From Hyphomicrobium sp. LHD-15 (GTDB lineage Bacteria; Pseudomonadota; Alphaproteobacteria; Rhizobiales; Hyphomicrobiaceae): a DNA stretch of 64,000 bases. The position numbers were made by a program, and so were the translations under genes. Each line of letters opens with the position of its first letter. Position 1 is the first letter of the stretch. The DNA is taken from the NCBI RefSeq assembly GCF_031157355.1, contig NZ_JAVIFT010000004.1, positions 62,001-126,000 on the forward strand. Direction: 5' to 3'. The notes below the pieces were generated by a model. The model was not told the DNA's origin. It was given only the letters and a program-made list of their open reading frames with translations, and did not search any database. Positions 1-7,360 of this stretch are shown here, piece after piece.

Positions 1-236
1 CGTCGATGGCGCTGACGCGCAAGAGCGGCGGGCACGCGATCGCGGTGCATCCGGAGGAGAAGGGACGCGGCTTCGACACCTGCGTGGAGCTGTTCCGCGC
101 GGGGCGCGTCGACTTCTACGCAGCAGCCGACTATCGGCGCGGCTCAGATCTCTTCAAACGGACGTGCCTGCTTTTGGATCGCATCCTCGCGGACATCCGC
201 GTGCAGGAAGAGATTTGGGAAGTGGGGCGCTTTTAA
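1..236 (+). CDS. 3' end of a HAD-like hydrolase (partial)
   Basis: The reading frame is open from the left window edge to TAA at 234-236, so only about the last 77 residues are present. The stretch SMALTRKSGGHAIAVHP, followed by a helical tail (RTCLLLDRILADIRVQEE), resembles the C-terminal cap and tail of haloacid dehalogenase-like phosphatases, where a Gly-rich turn precedes the AIAV strand. The catalytic Asp motifs lie outside the window, so neither substrate nor enzyme class can be given. The internal ATG at 6 is not taken as a start because the frame continues upstream. Family assignment is an inference from a short fragment. Confidence 0.4.
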   Translation, partial: SMALTRKSGGHAIAVHPEEKGRGFDTCVELFRAGRVDFYAAADYRRGSDLFKRTCLLLDRILADIRVQEEIWEVGRF

Positions 237-305
237 GCTTGCTGATTGGCACGTGATATCAGCTAATTGTATAGTCGCCTCATTTGGTAGACGTGGGCAT
301 CTGAA

Positions 306-1676
306 ATGCGCAGGAGATGGACTGGAAAGGATATTACAGAGTTCAGGAAGTCTTCGCTCTTCTCTAAATCCGCACTGGGTCGGCTTATCAATCGCCATGC
401 AAGAACTATTCGCGAATGGGAGCGAACCCCACTCAAGCCGCTCACCGATACTGTTTCGCGAGCGATGGATCTCCTTAAGCAACAGGAAACAGAGCGTGTT
501 GAGGAGTTCAGGCAGAGTTTCGGCGAGTTTTTCGACCAACGAATAGAGGCATCGGAATCTGGCTCAATTTCTGGGCAAGATATTTACAACCAGTACAAAC
601 TGTGGCTCGGCCAAGATCGCGACCCATTCGAATTCGCGCGATACTATCGCCTAGCCTTTGGTGGCTTCAGGTTTGGCTCTAAATTTCAAGGTATCGCGTG
701 GAAGCCAATCCGCGCAGCAACCCCTGAGATACCCGACCAAGTCGTCGGTGTACGCTTTGAACAGGAAGTCGACGGGCGGCTATCTTTGGCCCGTGGTGCT
801 CCCCTTACAGAACAGGAGCGAGGTAGACTTTCCGGACTCCATGAAATGATGCGCGAAGCCGCGGAGGATCTTTTTGAGAGTGTAAGATCCTCCAACGGGT
901 ACACAACACTGCGGCGCCCAACAGAGCGCTATTTGAAGGTCCTGCAGCACCCGACATCGGAGCTGAGGGACGGAGACATCGAGGTGCTGTACGCATGCGG
1001 CCTTTCACTGCAAGCTGCGAGAGAAACACTCGCGCGAGAAATTGATCGAGGCGATGCACCTTCAGAGGATATTCGCATTGCATCACCTCTCCAACAGCTC
1101 TTAGGCCTACACGGACCGTTCTTGCAATCCACCAAGCGTGGGATTGAACTCTACGATCAAACCGATAGAGATCGACGAACCCATGCAGATGAGATGGAGC
1201 TGAAAAATAAGCAATCCGCCCTGAACAAGCTTTTGGCGGAAGCGCCAAGTCTTATTTCTCCCGTTGCACAGCAGACCATAGAAGCAGTGACTTCGACAAT
1301 GGCCATTGGCTCTCAGGAGCATCGGTCAAACGTCACTGGCCGAAATGCTATTCGCAATCTTTGGAGCGCTGTTGCCCGCTTGGCCGCTTCACCGCGTATG
1401 CATGTAAATGCTGCTGGAACGGCGGCAGGTGCAGTGGCAGGGAAAATGCTGTTGGCATCAAACACAGGTATCGCGGTGGTGGCCGGAGGCGCTGCGACTG
1501 TGGACGCCATCGTTGGAACGGGCGGTCAGGCGGTCGCTGCTGCACAAGCCTTTGTGCTGCAGAATGGAATTCTCATAAAGGCTCTGGCGGATGCTGGCGG
1601 ACCCAGCTTTGGCTGGATCAAACCGTTTGTGGATTGGTTGAAGCATCACGCTCAACGCTTCGGCCATGAGCAGTAG
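306..1676 (+). CDS. Unrecognised 456-aa protein with N-terminal HTH-like region
   Basis: I do not recognise the family. Residues about 1-60 are basic and helical, and the segment SALGRLINRHARTIREWER looks like a helix-turn-helix of the kind used to read DNA. Residues 60-350 are charged and mostly helical. Residues about 365-425 are Ala/Gly-rich and hydrophobic (GTAAGAVAGKMLLASNTGIAVVAGGA), which could be one or two membrane-inserting helices or a glycine-zipper core. The base composition is clearly AT-richer than the flanking genes, and codons such as AGA, ATA and TTA are common, which suggests transfer. It stands alone, with palindromic repeats downstream. Possible roles are a phage- or island-derived regulator or a membrane-acting effector; neither is shown. 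Confidence 0.6.
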   Translation: MRRRWTGKDITEFRKSSLFSKSALGRLINRHARTIREWERTPLKPLTDTVSRAMDLLKQQETERVEEFRQSFGEFFDQRIEASESGSISGQDIYNQYKLWLGQDRDPFEFARYYRLAFGGFRFGSKFQGIAWKPIRAATPEIPDQVVGVRFEQEVDGRLSLARGAPLTEQERGRLSGLHEMMREAAEDLFESVRSSNGYTTLRRPTERYLKVLQHPTSELRDGDIEVLYACGLSLQAARETLAREIDRGDAPSEDIRIASPLQQLLGLHGPFLQSTKRGIELYDQTDRDRRTHADEMELKNKQSALNKLLAEAPSLISPVAQQTIEAVTSTMAIGSQEHRSNVTGRNAIRNLWSAVARLAASPRMHVNAAGTAAGAVAGKMLLASNTGIAVVAGGAATVDAIVGTGGQAVAAAQAFVLQNGILIKALADAGGPSFGWIKPFVDWLKHHAQRFGHEQ

Positions 1677-1747
1677 ATCGGTAAGCCCAAACGCTTCAGA
1701 ATGGGTGCGCTAACGACATGGCGAGTGCGTGGACGGCCGCTGTCATC

Positions 1748-1992
1748 GCGGAGCGATGCTCCGCATCAGCAAACGGCCACTCGTTGAGGCCTGGATCCTA
1801 GGCACAAGGCCTAGGATGACAGTGAGAGGCCGGGGCGACTTCTCTTAGACGTGACTGGATCCCGGCCTACGCCGGGATGACAATGTGGGAATGATCGTGC
1901 ATCCAACTCGCGTGGGGGATCGCTGCGTCCACGCCGGAATGACGATGTGGGGACGATCACGCACCCAACTCGCGTACGGGATCGCTGCGTCC
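1748..1992. repeat. Cluster of REP-like palindromes and a 62-bp imperfect tandem repeat
   Basis: The 330-bp gap between the flanking genes holds several palindromes. One is GCGGAGC/GCTCCGC at 1748-1764. Another is a 9-bp stem at 1795-1817 (ATCCTAGGC/GCCTAGGAT). A third is an 8-bp stem with a 4-nt loop at 1859-1878 (ATCCCGGC CTAC GCCGGGAT). The last two share the frame TGGATC...GGATGACA and so belong to one family. From 1872 to 1992 a unit of about 62 bp occurs twice with scattered mismatches (1872-1930 and 1934-1992). These look like chromosomal REP/BIME elements and have no coding potential. Confidence 0.8.
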
Positions 1993-2007
1993 GAGCGCCC
2001 GTCCTGC

Positions 2008-2910
2008 CTAGAACAGCTTGTTGAGGCTGCGCTGGAGGGACTTAAAGCCCTTCGAGACGGACTTGGCGAGATTGGGCTGCTTCTTGTACTTGCGCGCGGT
2101 GCGGCGACGCTCAGGAGGCGAAGCACGCTCGCGCGGCGCAACAGCAGCGCCGGCAGCGGCCGTCCCCGCAGCGGCAAGAGCCCCCGTCTCGCCCGCACCA
2201 AGCCCTGAAGTTTCAGTATCGCGCTCGGTCGACGCGGTCTGTACCGACGCCATCGGGTTCGGCGCGCGCTGAGCCTCGGCAGAGTAGCCCAGATCCTCGG
2301 CGCGCGGCGGCGACGCTTCGGGAGTTTCCTGCGCCACGTCCGTGACGCGTGCCTCGCGCCTTTCGTCAGGGCGGCGGTCGTCGATGCTCGCGACTTCCGC
2401 ACGGCGCTCATCGGCCTTTACCGGCGCGCCTGCCGCACACGTCGTCGTATTATGCGTTTCGAGCAGCACCAGCAAAACCGGATCGGCGCGATCGACGGGC
2501 AGGCGGGCATTCACGCGATCGGTGAATGTGCCCATGCCGCGGCGGGTCTGCGCGTTCCAGATGCCGTTGACCGGTCCGTCGTAGCAGCCGGCACGCTTCA
2601 GTTGGCGCTGGACGGCGCGCGTCACGTTCAGCTCGTCGTTGAAGCGCGTTTCGGAGAGAGCGGGCTCGCTCGGCGCGGTTGGACGCGAAGCCGGCATCGG
2701 CGCGGGCGCCGTCGGCGTCATCGCGACGGGCGTAAACACCGGGCCGGTCACGACGACAGCATCGGCCGGCACCTCTTGCGAGCCGGGCCAGGCGACATAA
2801 GCAACCGTCAGCAGGGCAAGAGCAGCGCCGCCCGCAGCGGCAACCGCGCCAACGCTCGATGAGATATTGGCTGAAAGAAACTGCCGAAGGGCCTCAAGAT
2901 CAAAACGCAT
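2008..2910 (-). CDS. Membrane-anchored protein with peptidoglycan-binding-like domain
   Basis: A 300-residue protein with one N-terminal membrane helix (about residues 18-40), so the bulk should lie in the periplasm. A Pro/Ala/Thr-rich linker follows. Residues about 95-165 (VQRQLKRAGCYDGPVNGIWNAQTRRGM and onwards) resemble the PG_binding_1 fold, in which a long helix pair with the D/N-G-x-W/F-x-x-x-T pattern binds peptidoglycan. The C-terminal half is low complexity, Ala/Arg/Pro-rich, and ends in a Lys/Arg-rich tail. I prefer ATG 2910 over GTG 2916 because GGGG lies 8 nt upstream of it. Convergent with the gene at 306. The catalytic role, if any, is unknown. Confidence 0.7.
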   Translation of the reverse strand: MRFDLEALRQFLSANISSSVGAVAAAGGAALALLTVAYVAWPGSQEVPADAVVVTGPVFTPVAMTPTAPAPMPASRPTAPSEPALSETRFNDELNVTRAVQRQLKRAGCYDGPVNGIWNAQTRRGMGTFTDRVNARLPVDRADPVLLVLLETHNTTTCAAGAPVKADERRAEVASIDDRRPDERREARVTDVAQETPEASPPRAEDLGYSAEAQRAPNPMASVQTASTERDTETSGLGAGETGALAAAGTAAAGAAVAPRERASPPERRRTARKYKKQPNLAKSVSKGFKSLQRSLNKLF

Positions 2911-3168
2911 CACCACTACCCCACCAAGCCGGAGAGCCTGCCGTTCACACGCAGCTCTCGCTCAACGCTTTCCGCCCATCCCCGGTTCATCCCGCACACA
3001 TCGGGGACGCTAGCACACTTCGGAGACAGGTGGCAGGCCGAGAGGTAGAGAAGCCACAGCGGATGTGCGAGGCGCGCAAGCAGCGGTTCAATCATTGATG
3101 CAGTGGAAGACACGCGTGAGCGCGGCGTTGGCTTTTGAAAACGCGCGACGCGCCCGAAGTCGGGCGCG

Positions 3169-3534
3169 TCAGTTTTGCGGCTTCAAGAAACGTCCGGCGA
3201 CCCAGCCTTGGCGGCCGTTGTACTCGATGCGGCACCATTCGAGCTTGGCGTTCTTGCGCTCGTCCTCGGTCATTTCCATCCAGCGGTCGAGGCTCGGCTG
3301 CGGCTTCATGCACCCGAGGCCTTTGAGCCCGCGCGCCTTCGGCGGGATGTCCGAGAGGATCTTGCTGTCGCCGTGCGGGACGTCGCGCATGTGCAGCTTG
3401 TCGTCGGCTGCGACGCCGGTCACGGAAAAATACTGCGGCTGATCTTCCGCGCTCGCGGCGCCAGCGAAAATGCTCGCCGAAATGCAAACCATCAGCGCGA
3501 CCGTGGCCGGGCCGGCTTTGTGCGGATTTTTCAT
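3169..3534 (-). CDS. Secreted SH3-like domain protein
   Basis: A 121-residue protein with a typical signal peptide (cleavage likely after AGAASA, about residue 28). The mature part reads like a bacterial SH3b fold: KLHMRDVPHGDSKILSDIPPKARGLKGLG is the usual L-x-x-R-x-x-P-x-x-x-S-x-x-L...I-P pattern, and the C-terminal GRQGWVAGRFLKP is the closing strand. Such domains bind cell-wall peptides or other envelope ligands, so a periplasmic role is inferred. The insert DRWMEMTEDERKNAKLEWCRIEY carries a Cys, and another Cys lies in GLGCMKP, which together could form a disulfide. A G-rich Shine-Dalgarno stretch lies just upstream of the ATG. It stands alone. Confidence 0.75.
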   Translation of the reverse strand: MKNPHKAGPATVALMVCISASIFAGAASAEDQPQYFSVTGVAADDKLHMRDVPHGDSKILSDIPPKARGLKGLGCMKPQPSLDRWMEMTEDERKNAKLEWCRIEYNGRQGWVAGRFLKPQN

Positions 3535-3793
3535 CGGTCCCCCAGGCTCTCGTTTCTCGATCTCACCCCTTTTCCGATGGCCGCCCCCCAGCCATGTTGG
3601 AAACTAGGCACGCAAAATTGGCCAACCCTATGACCAACCTCAAGGACTAAGGGCAATGTCTATTCATCATTAGCGGCATAAGCGGCGAGGCCCTACCGGC
3701 GATCCCGGATCTTGGGGCGGGCGTCGCGCGTTCCTATCTGAGCAAGACACGACAGACGCTCGCTCTCTCGAACATGCTCTAGGAGATGACCCC

Positions 3794-4003
3794 ATGGCCT
3801 TCGACGATGTGAAAGCGGAAATTGGGCTTCTGCTCACGCGGATGCAAAACGAGCCGGAAGACGCGCACGAGCTTTACCTTCAGCTCACAGAACGGCTCAA
3901 CGAGCTCAAGGCTTACGGTCTGCCGATTCCCGACGACCTGAAGGCGCTCGAAGCGGCGCTCGCGGCGGATTTCGATGAAGAACGGGGGCCGGCGCCCGGC
4001 TAG
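3794..4003 (+). CDS. Small conserved hypothetical protein
   Basis: A 69-residue acidic, almost fully helical protein with no Cys and no membrane segment. The pattern of repeated L-x-x-x-L heptads (ELYLQLTERLNELKAYGLPIPDDLKALEAALAADF, quoted from different points) suggests a short helical hairpin. An AGGAG sequence 8 nt before ATG 3794 supports translation. Small proteins like this are common next to envelope genes in Hyphomicrobiales, but I cannot name the family. There is no operon partner: the next gene starts 160 bp downstream. Confidence 0.6.
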   Translation: MAFDDVKAEIGLLLTRMQNEPEDAHELYLQLTERLNELKAYGLPIPDDLKALEAALAADFDEERGPAPG

Positions 4004-4163
4004 CGAGTCCTGAGGTGCGGCGCGGAACCACATCGGGCGCGGCCCGACGACCAGCTATCCGAATTTGATCTGCCGGGCCCATAGATCGCAGTAGAGCCAG
4101 GGCGGCCAACTCAGCGTGCCCTTTTCAGGGGTGCGCAAAGATCGAGGCTTCGAGGGTTCGTGC

Positions 4164-4466
4164 ATGACCTATGACACCGACAACGAGGAGCAGCCTCACT
4201 CGGGGGCGTTGTTGCGGCTCGCAACCCTCGTCATCGGCAGTGTCGAGATCATCCTTTTCGTGCTGTTCGTCCACCTCATGCTGCAATCAAGCGATCCCCT
4301 CGGGTCCGAGATCGGCGAGGGCATGACGGCGGTGATCGCCGTGCCTTTGATCCTGTTCACGCTGCCGGGACTGCTGCTCGCCTGGCTCAATCGTGCCCCT
4401 CGGGTCGCGCATACTTTGGTGCTGCTCGCCCTGCCGGCCGCCGGAGTTGCATGGTCTTACGCATAA
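4164..4466 (+). CDS. Small three-helix membrane protein
   Basis: A 100-residue protein with a hydrophilic N-terminus (MTYDTDNEEQPHSG) followed by three hydrophobic segments at about residues 18-42, 52-73 and 80-98. It should be an inner-membrane protein. The frame is open back to 4116, but ATG 4164 gives the more usual short soluble N-terminus. I know of no function. It precedes the pqqA region, but the strong promoter at 4597 separates the two transcription units. Confidence 0.55.
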   Translation: MTYDTDNEEQPHSGALLRLATLVIGSVEIILFVLFVHLMLQSSDPLGSEIGEGMTAVIAVPLILFTLPGLLLAWLNRAPRVAHTLVLLALPAAGVAWSYA

Positions 4467-4596
4467 GGCGCGTCGCGGCGAGCCAAGCGTGCGAATTTTC
4501 TAATTGATATCATTCAATATTTTTCGATCTTGTCGCGATAAGCTGAGCTTTGCGTGCCGATAAAATTGCCTGATGTGCAGATCACGCACTTGCGAT

Positions 4597-4625
4597 TTGC
4601 CGTTATCGAGGCCTGCGACTATATA
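4597..4625 (+). promoter_or_regulatory. Predicted sigma-70 promoter of pqqA copy 1
   Basis: TTGCCG at 4597-4602 and TATATA at 4620-4625 are separated by exactly 17 nt. Transcription from here would leave a leader of about 55 nt before the pqqA ATG at 4688. Seen in sequence only. Confidence 0.5.
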
Positions 4626-4687
4626 CCCATCAGAACTAGTTGGGCTGGCGGCCCGCTGGTCACCTGAACATTCCAAGGAGGAATACC

Positions 4688-4777
4688 ATGAAGACCTGGA
4701 TGAAGCCTTCGGTTCGCGAGCAGGAAGTCGGCCTCGAGGTTACCTCGTATCTGCCGGCTGAGATCGACCTCATCTAA
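4688..4777 (+). CDS. pqqA: PqqA, coenzyme PQQ precursor peptide (copy 1)
   Basis: A 29-residue peptide, MKTWMKPSVREQ...IDLI. It carries the invariant Glu17 and Tyr21 of the motif E-V-T-S-Y, which PqqE cross-links and later enzymes excise to give pyrroloquinoline quinone, the redox cofactor of methanol and other alcohol dehydrogenases. It has an ideal Shine-Dalgarno (AAGGAGG at 4676-4682), a sigma-70 promoter and its own terminator, so it is a stand-alone transcript. No pqqB, C, D or E lies in the window. The peptide matches copy 2 at 5377 except for Leu28/Ile28, while seven codons differ only at silent positions. Confidence 0.93.
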   Translation: MKTWMKPSVREQEVGLEVTSYLPAEIDLI

Positions 4778-4801
4778 GTCGATCGGCTTTTGTCGAATTC
4801 G

Positions 4802-4837
4802 GACGGCGGTCGCCAAAGCGGCCGCCGTCTTTATTTT
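4802..4837 (+). terminator. Rho-independent terminator of pqqA copy 1
   Basis: A 12-bp GC-rich stem (GACGGCGGTCGC paired with GCGGCCGCCGTC, one G-U) with a CAAA loop is followed by TTTATTTT. It lies 25 nt after the pqqA stop. Confidence 0.9.
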
Positions 4838-5326
4838 GTGCATTTGAATCGCCGATCCGTCTTCACGATCTCGTGCTTTTCTGACGCCAACTCTAATCGT
4901 TTCCAATTATGGAATAGCCGGTTTCGCACTGGCTTTATCGCGCGCCTTCTTTGATGCGCGAGACGCCTCTGCCAGACGCGGGAGCAGAGCGCAGGAACTC
5001 GTCCGCCACGCACATCGCCTGCCCCTAGGTAGATGCTCCTCCGGCTTCCGGCTCGACGCCATCGGATGCGCAAATCATAGCGATTTTACTGATACAAATG
5101 CTGCATCGAGGCGCGCCTGCGATCGCCGCTTCGGCGAGACCCACACCGGCTTAAGCAACGTATCATTGCCTTTCCAAGGCTTCCGACGCCGTGCTATTTC
5201 GCTTTCGGCCGTTGAGGTTTTTGTGGGCTTTTCGAACCCCGAAAATGCTACACCGTAGCATCAGCCCCGCTGATAGAACGCAAATGAAAATACAATTGGT
5301 AATAGATGGGGCAGCTGCCTACTTAT
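4838..5326. other. Non-coding gap between the two pqqA copies
   Basis: I see no supportable gene in this interval of about 490 bp. It contains a 6-bp perfect inverted repeat with a 3-nt spacer at 5246-5260 (TGCTAC ACC GTAGCA), which is a possible operator for copy 2. A weak TTGGTA...TACTTA promoter-like pair lies at 5296-5325 (18-nt spacing). Confidence 0.5.
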
Positions 5327-5358
5327 AGAGCGTGCGAAGCTTATTCGTTTCGCGCTCT
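5327..5358 (+). promoter_or_regulatory. Leader hairpin in front of pqqA copy 2
   Basis: AGAGCG-TG-CGAA at 5327-5338 pairs with TTCGCGCTCT at 5349-5358. The hairpin ends two bases before the AAAGGAGGAA ribosome binding site (5361-5370). It could stabilise the short mRNA or modulate ribosome access. Copy 1 does not have it. Confidence 0.45.
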
Positions 5359-5376
5359 TAAAAGGAGGAACTACCC

Positions 5377-5466
5377 ATGAAGACTTGGATGAAGCCCTCG
5401 GTTCGCGAGCAGGAAGTTGGCCTCGAGGTCACCTCGTACCTGCCGGCCGAGATCGATATCATCTGA
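5377..5466 (+). CDS. pqqA: PqqA, coenzyme PQQ precursor peptide (copy 2)
   Basis: A second 29-residue PqqA, ending IDII instead of IDLI, with the same Glu17/Tyr21 pair that PqqE joins. Seven silent codon differences and one conservative replacement separate it from copy 1. The peptide is therefore held by selection and this is not a very recent duplication. It has a strong Shine-Dalgarno (AAAGGAGGAA), a leader hairpin and its own terminator. It is monocistronic; the next gene is a GNAT acetyltransferase 150 bp downstream. A high-copy precursor peptide made from several loci would fit a methylotroph with a large PQQ demand (inference). Confidence 0.93.
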   Translation: MKTWMKPSVREQEVGLEVTSYLPAEIDII

Positions 5467-5489
5467 TATCGTTCGACTTTCGGTCTTTA

Positions 5490-5527
5490 GCGCGGCGGCC
5501 GCTTCCAGCGGCCGTCGCGCTTCTTTT
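5490..5527 (+). terminator. Rho-independent terminator of pqqA copy 2
   Basis: A 13-bp stem (GCGCGGCGGCCGC with GCGGCCGTCGCGC, one G-U pair) around TTCCA is followed by TTCTTTTTT. Confidence 0.9.
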
Positions 5528-5619
5528 TTGCGCGTAGACCATATTTCGCAACCTGGACTAGCCAGGCGGGTACGGATCGGCAACACTCCGGTCTCCACCC
5601 CCTAGGATCTTGTCATACC

Positions 5620-6057
5620 GTGATAATTCGAGACGCTTTCCCAAGCGATGAATCCTCTTGGCGCCAGCTTTGGGCCGGCTATCTCGCGTTCTACGAGTCT
5701 GACCTGGCCGAAGAGGTGACCGCCAAAACCTGGGAGCGGCTCATCCGGCGGCAGGACGGCTTCTATTGCCGCGTCGCCGAGACCAGCGGCAACGTGTGCG
5801 GCTTCAGCCTGTCAGTGCTGCATTCCGGGACCTGGACGGCCGATCCTATCTGCTACCTCGAGGATCTGTTCGTCGCGCCCGAGCATCGGGGCCGCGGGAT
5901 CGGGGAGGCCCTGATCCGGGACCTCGTCGCGACCGCCAAGTCGAAGGGCTGGTCGCGCCTTTACTGGCATACGCAGGGGGCGAACGCCGCCGCGCGCAGC
6001 GTTTACGATCGCTTTACGCTGGCTGACGATTTCGTCCGCTATAGGCTCATTTTCTAG
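5620..6057 (+). CDS. GNAT family N-acetyltransferase
   Basis: A 145-residue single-domain GNAT enzyme. The acetyl-CoA pyrophosphate loop is plain: LEDLFVAPEHRGRGIG contains the V-x-P-x-x-R-G-x-G-I-G motif A, and NAAARSVYDRF is motif B. It should transfer acetyl from acetyl-CoA to an amine of a small molecule or a protein N-terminus. The substrate cannot be told. The start is GTG (VIIRDAFPSDE), and the first strand follows immediately, as usual in this family. It is alone between the pqqA terminator and the acyltransferase gene. Confidence 0.85.
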   Translation: MIIRDAFPSDESSWRQLWAGYLAFYESDLAEEVTAKTWERLIRRQDGFYCRVAETSGNVCGFSLSVLHSGTWTADPICYLEDLFVAPEHRGRGIGEALIRDLVATAKSKGWSRLYWHTQGANAAARSVYDRFTLADDFVRYRLIF

Positions 6058-6165
6058 AGATCTCAGGATTAGCCTCCGCGGGACGGGCACGTCCGGCTTC
6101 GCTCCTCATCGAAGAGCGGGCGTGTGCTGTCGCGGCACGCCCGTGCCCCATCGAAGAGGCGAAGA

Positions 6166-7224
6166 ATGACACGTCTGGAGAAAAGCCCCGAAGCCCGCCT
6201 CGCGTGGGTCGATGTCGCGAAGGGGCTCTGCATCGTGCTCGTGGTGCTGATGCACGCGACGCTCGGGGTCGAGAAAGCCACCGGCGCCGAAACCGGCCTG
6301 CACGGCTTCATCGAATGGGCGCGGCCGTTCCGCATGCCGGACTTCTTCCTGATCTCCGGCCTGTTCCTCGCCGCACGCATCGACCGTCCGTGGCGCAGCT
6401 ACCTCGATACCAAGGTCGTGCACTTCGCCTATTTCTATGTGCTCTGGCTGACGATCCAGTTCGCGCTCAAGGCGCCGGGCATGGTGGCCGAGAGCGGTGC
6501 GGCGGCGACGCTCGCAGATTATCTCACGAGCTTCCTGGTGCCGTTCGGAACGCTGTGGTTCATCTATCTCTTGATGATCTATTTCGTCGTCGCCAAGCTT
6601 CTGGAGCCGGTGCCGAAGTGGATCGTGCTCGCGGTCGCGGCTGCGCTGCACGTGTTCGCGCCCGCGAGCGGCGTGTTCATCGTCGACGAGTTCTCGAACC
6701 GCTTCGTGTTCTTCTATTCGGGCTATGCGCTGGCGCCTGTCGTGCTTGCGTTCGTGGATCGGCTCAAGGACGTGCCCGCCATCCCGCTCGTGGCTGGGCT
6801 GACCGCGTGGGCCGGCTTCAACGCGCTCGGGGTCAATTCAGGCGTTGCGCTCACGCACGGCCCCGACCTGATCTTCTCCTATGTCGGCATTGCCGCGGTC
6901 ATCGCCTTCAGCGTGCTCATCACGCATCGCGCGGCCGGAGACGTGCTCGCCTACTGCGGCCGGAACTCGATCGCGGTCTATCTCGCGTTCACCGTTTTCA
7001 TGGGACCGGTCAGGATCGTCCTGCTCAAGCTTTCCGGCGGCGAGGCGGCGACGGCCATCGCGCTCGCATCGGCTGCGGCCGGCATCGTTGGCGCACTCGT
7101 CCTGCAATGGGCCGTCAAGGGAACGTGGGCTGGCTTCCTGTTCACGCGGCCGGCGCTGTTTCGCCTCAAGCCGCGGGGAGGAGAGGTCAGGGCATCGCCC
7201 CGGGTTCAGCCGACAGCGGCCTAA
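6166..7224 (+). CDS. Acyltransferase 3 family membrane protein
   Basis: A 352-residue integral membrane protein with about ten hydrophobic segments. The N-terminal AWVDVAKGLCIVLVVLMHA, with the Asp and His found at this point in acyltransferase-3 (OpgC/OafA-like) enzymes, and MPDFFLISGLFLA identify the family. Such proteins move acyl groups, often acetyl or succinyl, across the membrane onto glycans or other envelope molecules. There is no SGNH domain, unlike the gene at 53025. ATG 6166 is chosen because GAGGCGAAG lies just upstream and the extra N-terminal residues of the longer frame are Arg-rich. The substrate is unknown. Confidence 0.8.
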   Translation: MTRLEKSPEARLAWVDVAKGLCIVLVVLMHATLGVEKATGAETGLHGFIEWARPFRMPDFFLISGLFLAARIDRPWRSYLDTKVVHFAYFYVLWLTIQFALKAPGMVAESGAAATLADYLTSFLVPFGTLWFIYLLMIYFVVAKLLEPVPKWIVLAVAAALHVFAPASGVFIVDEFSNRFVFFYSGYALAPVVLAFVDRLKDVPAIPLVAGLTAWAGFNALGVNSGVALTHGPDLIFSYVGIAAVIAFSVLITHRAAGDVLAYCGRNSIAVYLAFTVFMGPVRIVLLKLSGGEAATAIALASAAAGIVGALVLQWAVKGTWAGFLFTRPALFRLKPRGGEVRASPRVQPTAA

Positions 7225-7262
7225 CCTTCCTGCTCGGCCCTGCCGAGCAGGAACGCCGCCAC

Positions 7263-7301
7263 AGAGCCGTTCCGATTTTGGTGGAATCGCGGAACGGCTC
7301 T
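7263..7301. repeat. Perfect 12-bp inverted repeat
   Basis: AGAGCCGTTCCG (7263-7274) and CGGAACGGCTCT (7290-7301) flank a 15-nt loop. It lies between convergent genes and is immediately followed by a second palindrome. It may act as a terminator without a U tract, or be a dispersed repeat. Confidence 0.75.
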
Positions 7302-7316
7302 AGGTTTCGTTTTCTC

Positions 7317-7359
7317 GTGCTTCTTATCGGAAAACCGGTTCCCACTTTTCCGGAAGCAC
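7317..7359. repeat. 43-bp palindromic dispersed repeat, copy 1
   Basis: The arms GTGCTTC...CGGAAAA and TTTTCCGGAAGCAC pair around CCGGTTCCCAC. Related copies lie at 36692-36785 (split), 40179-40221 and 46124-46165, all intergenic. Confidence 0.85.
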
Positions 7360-7360
7360 T

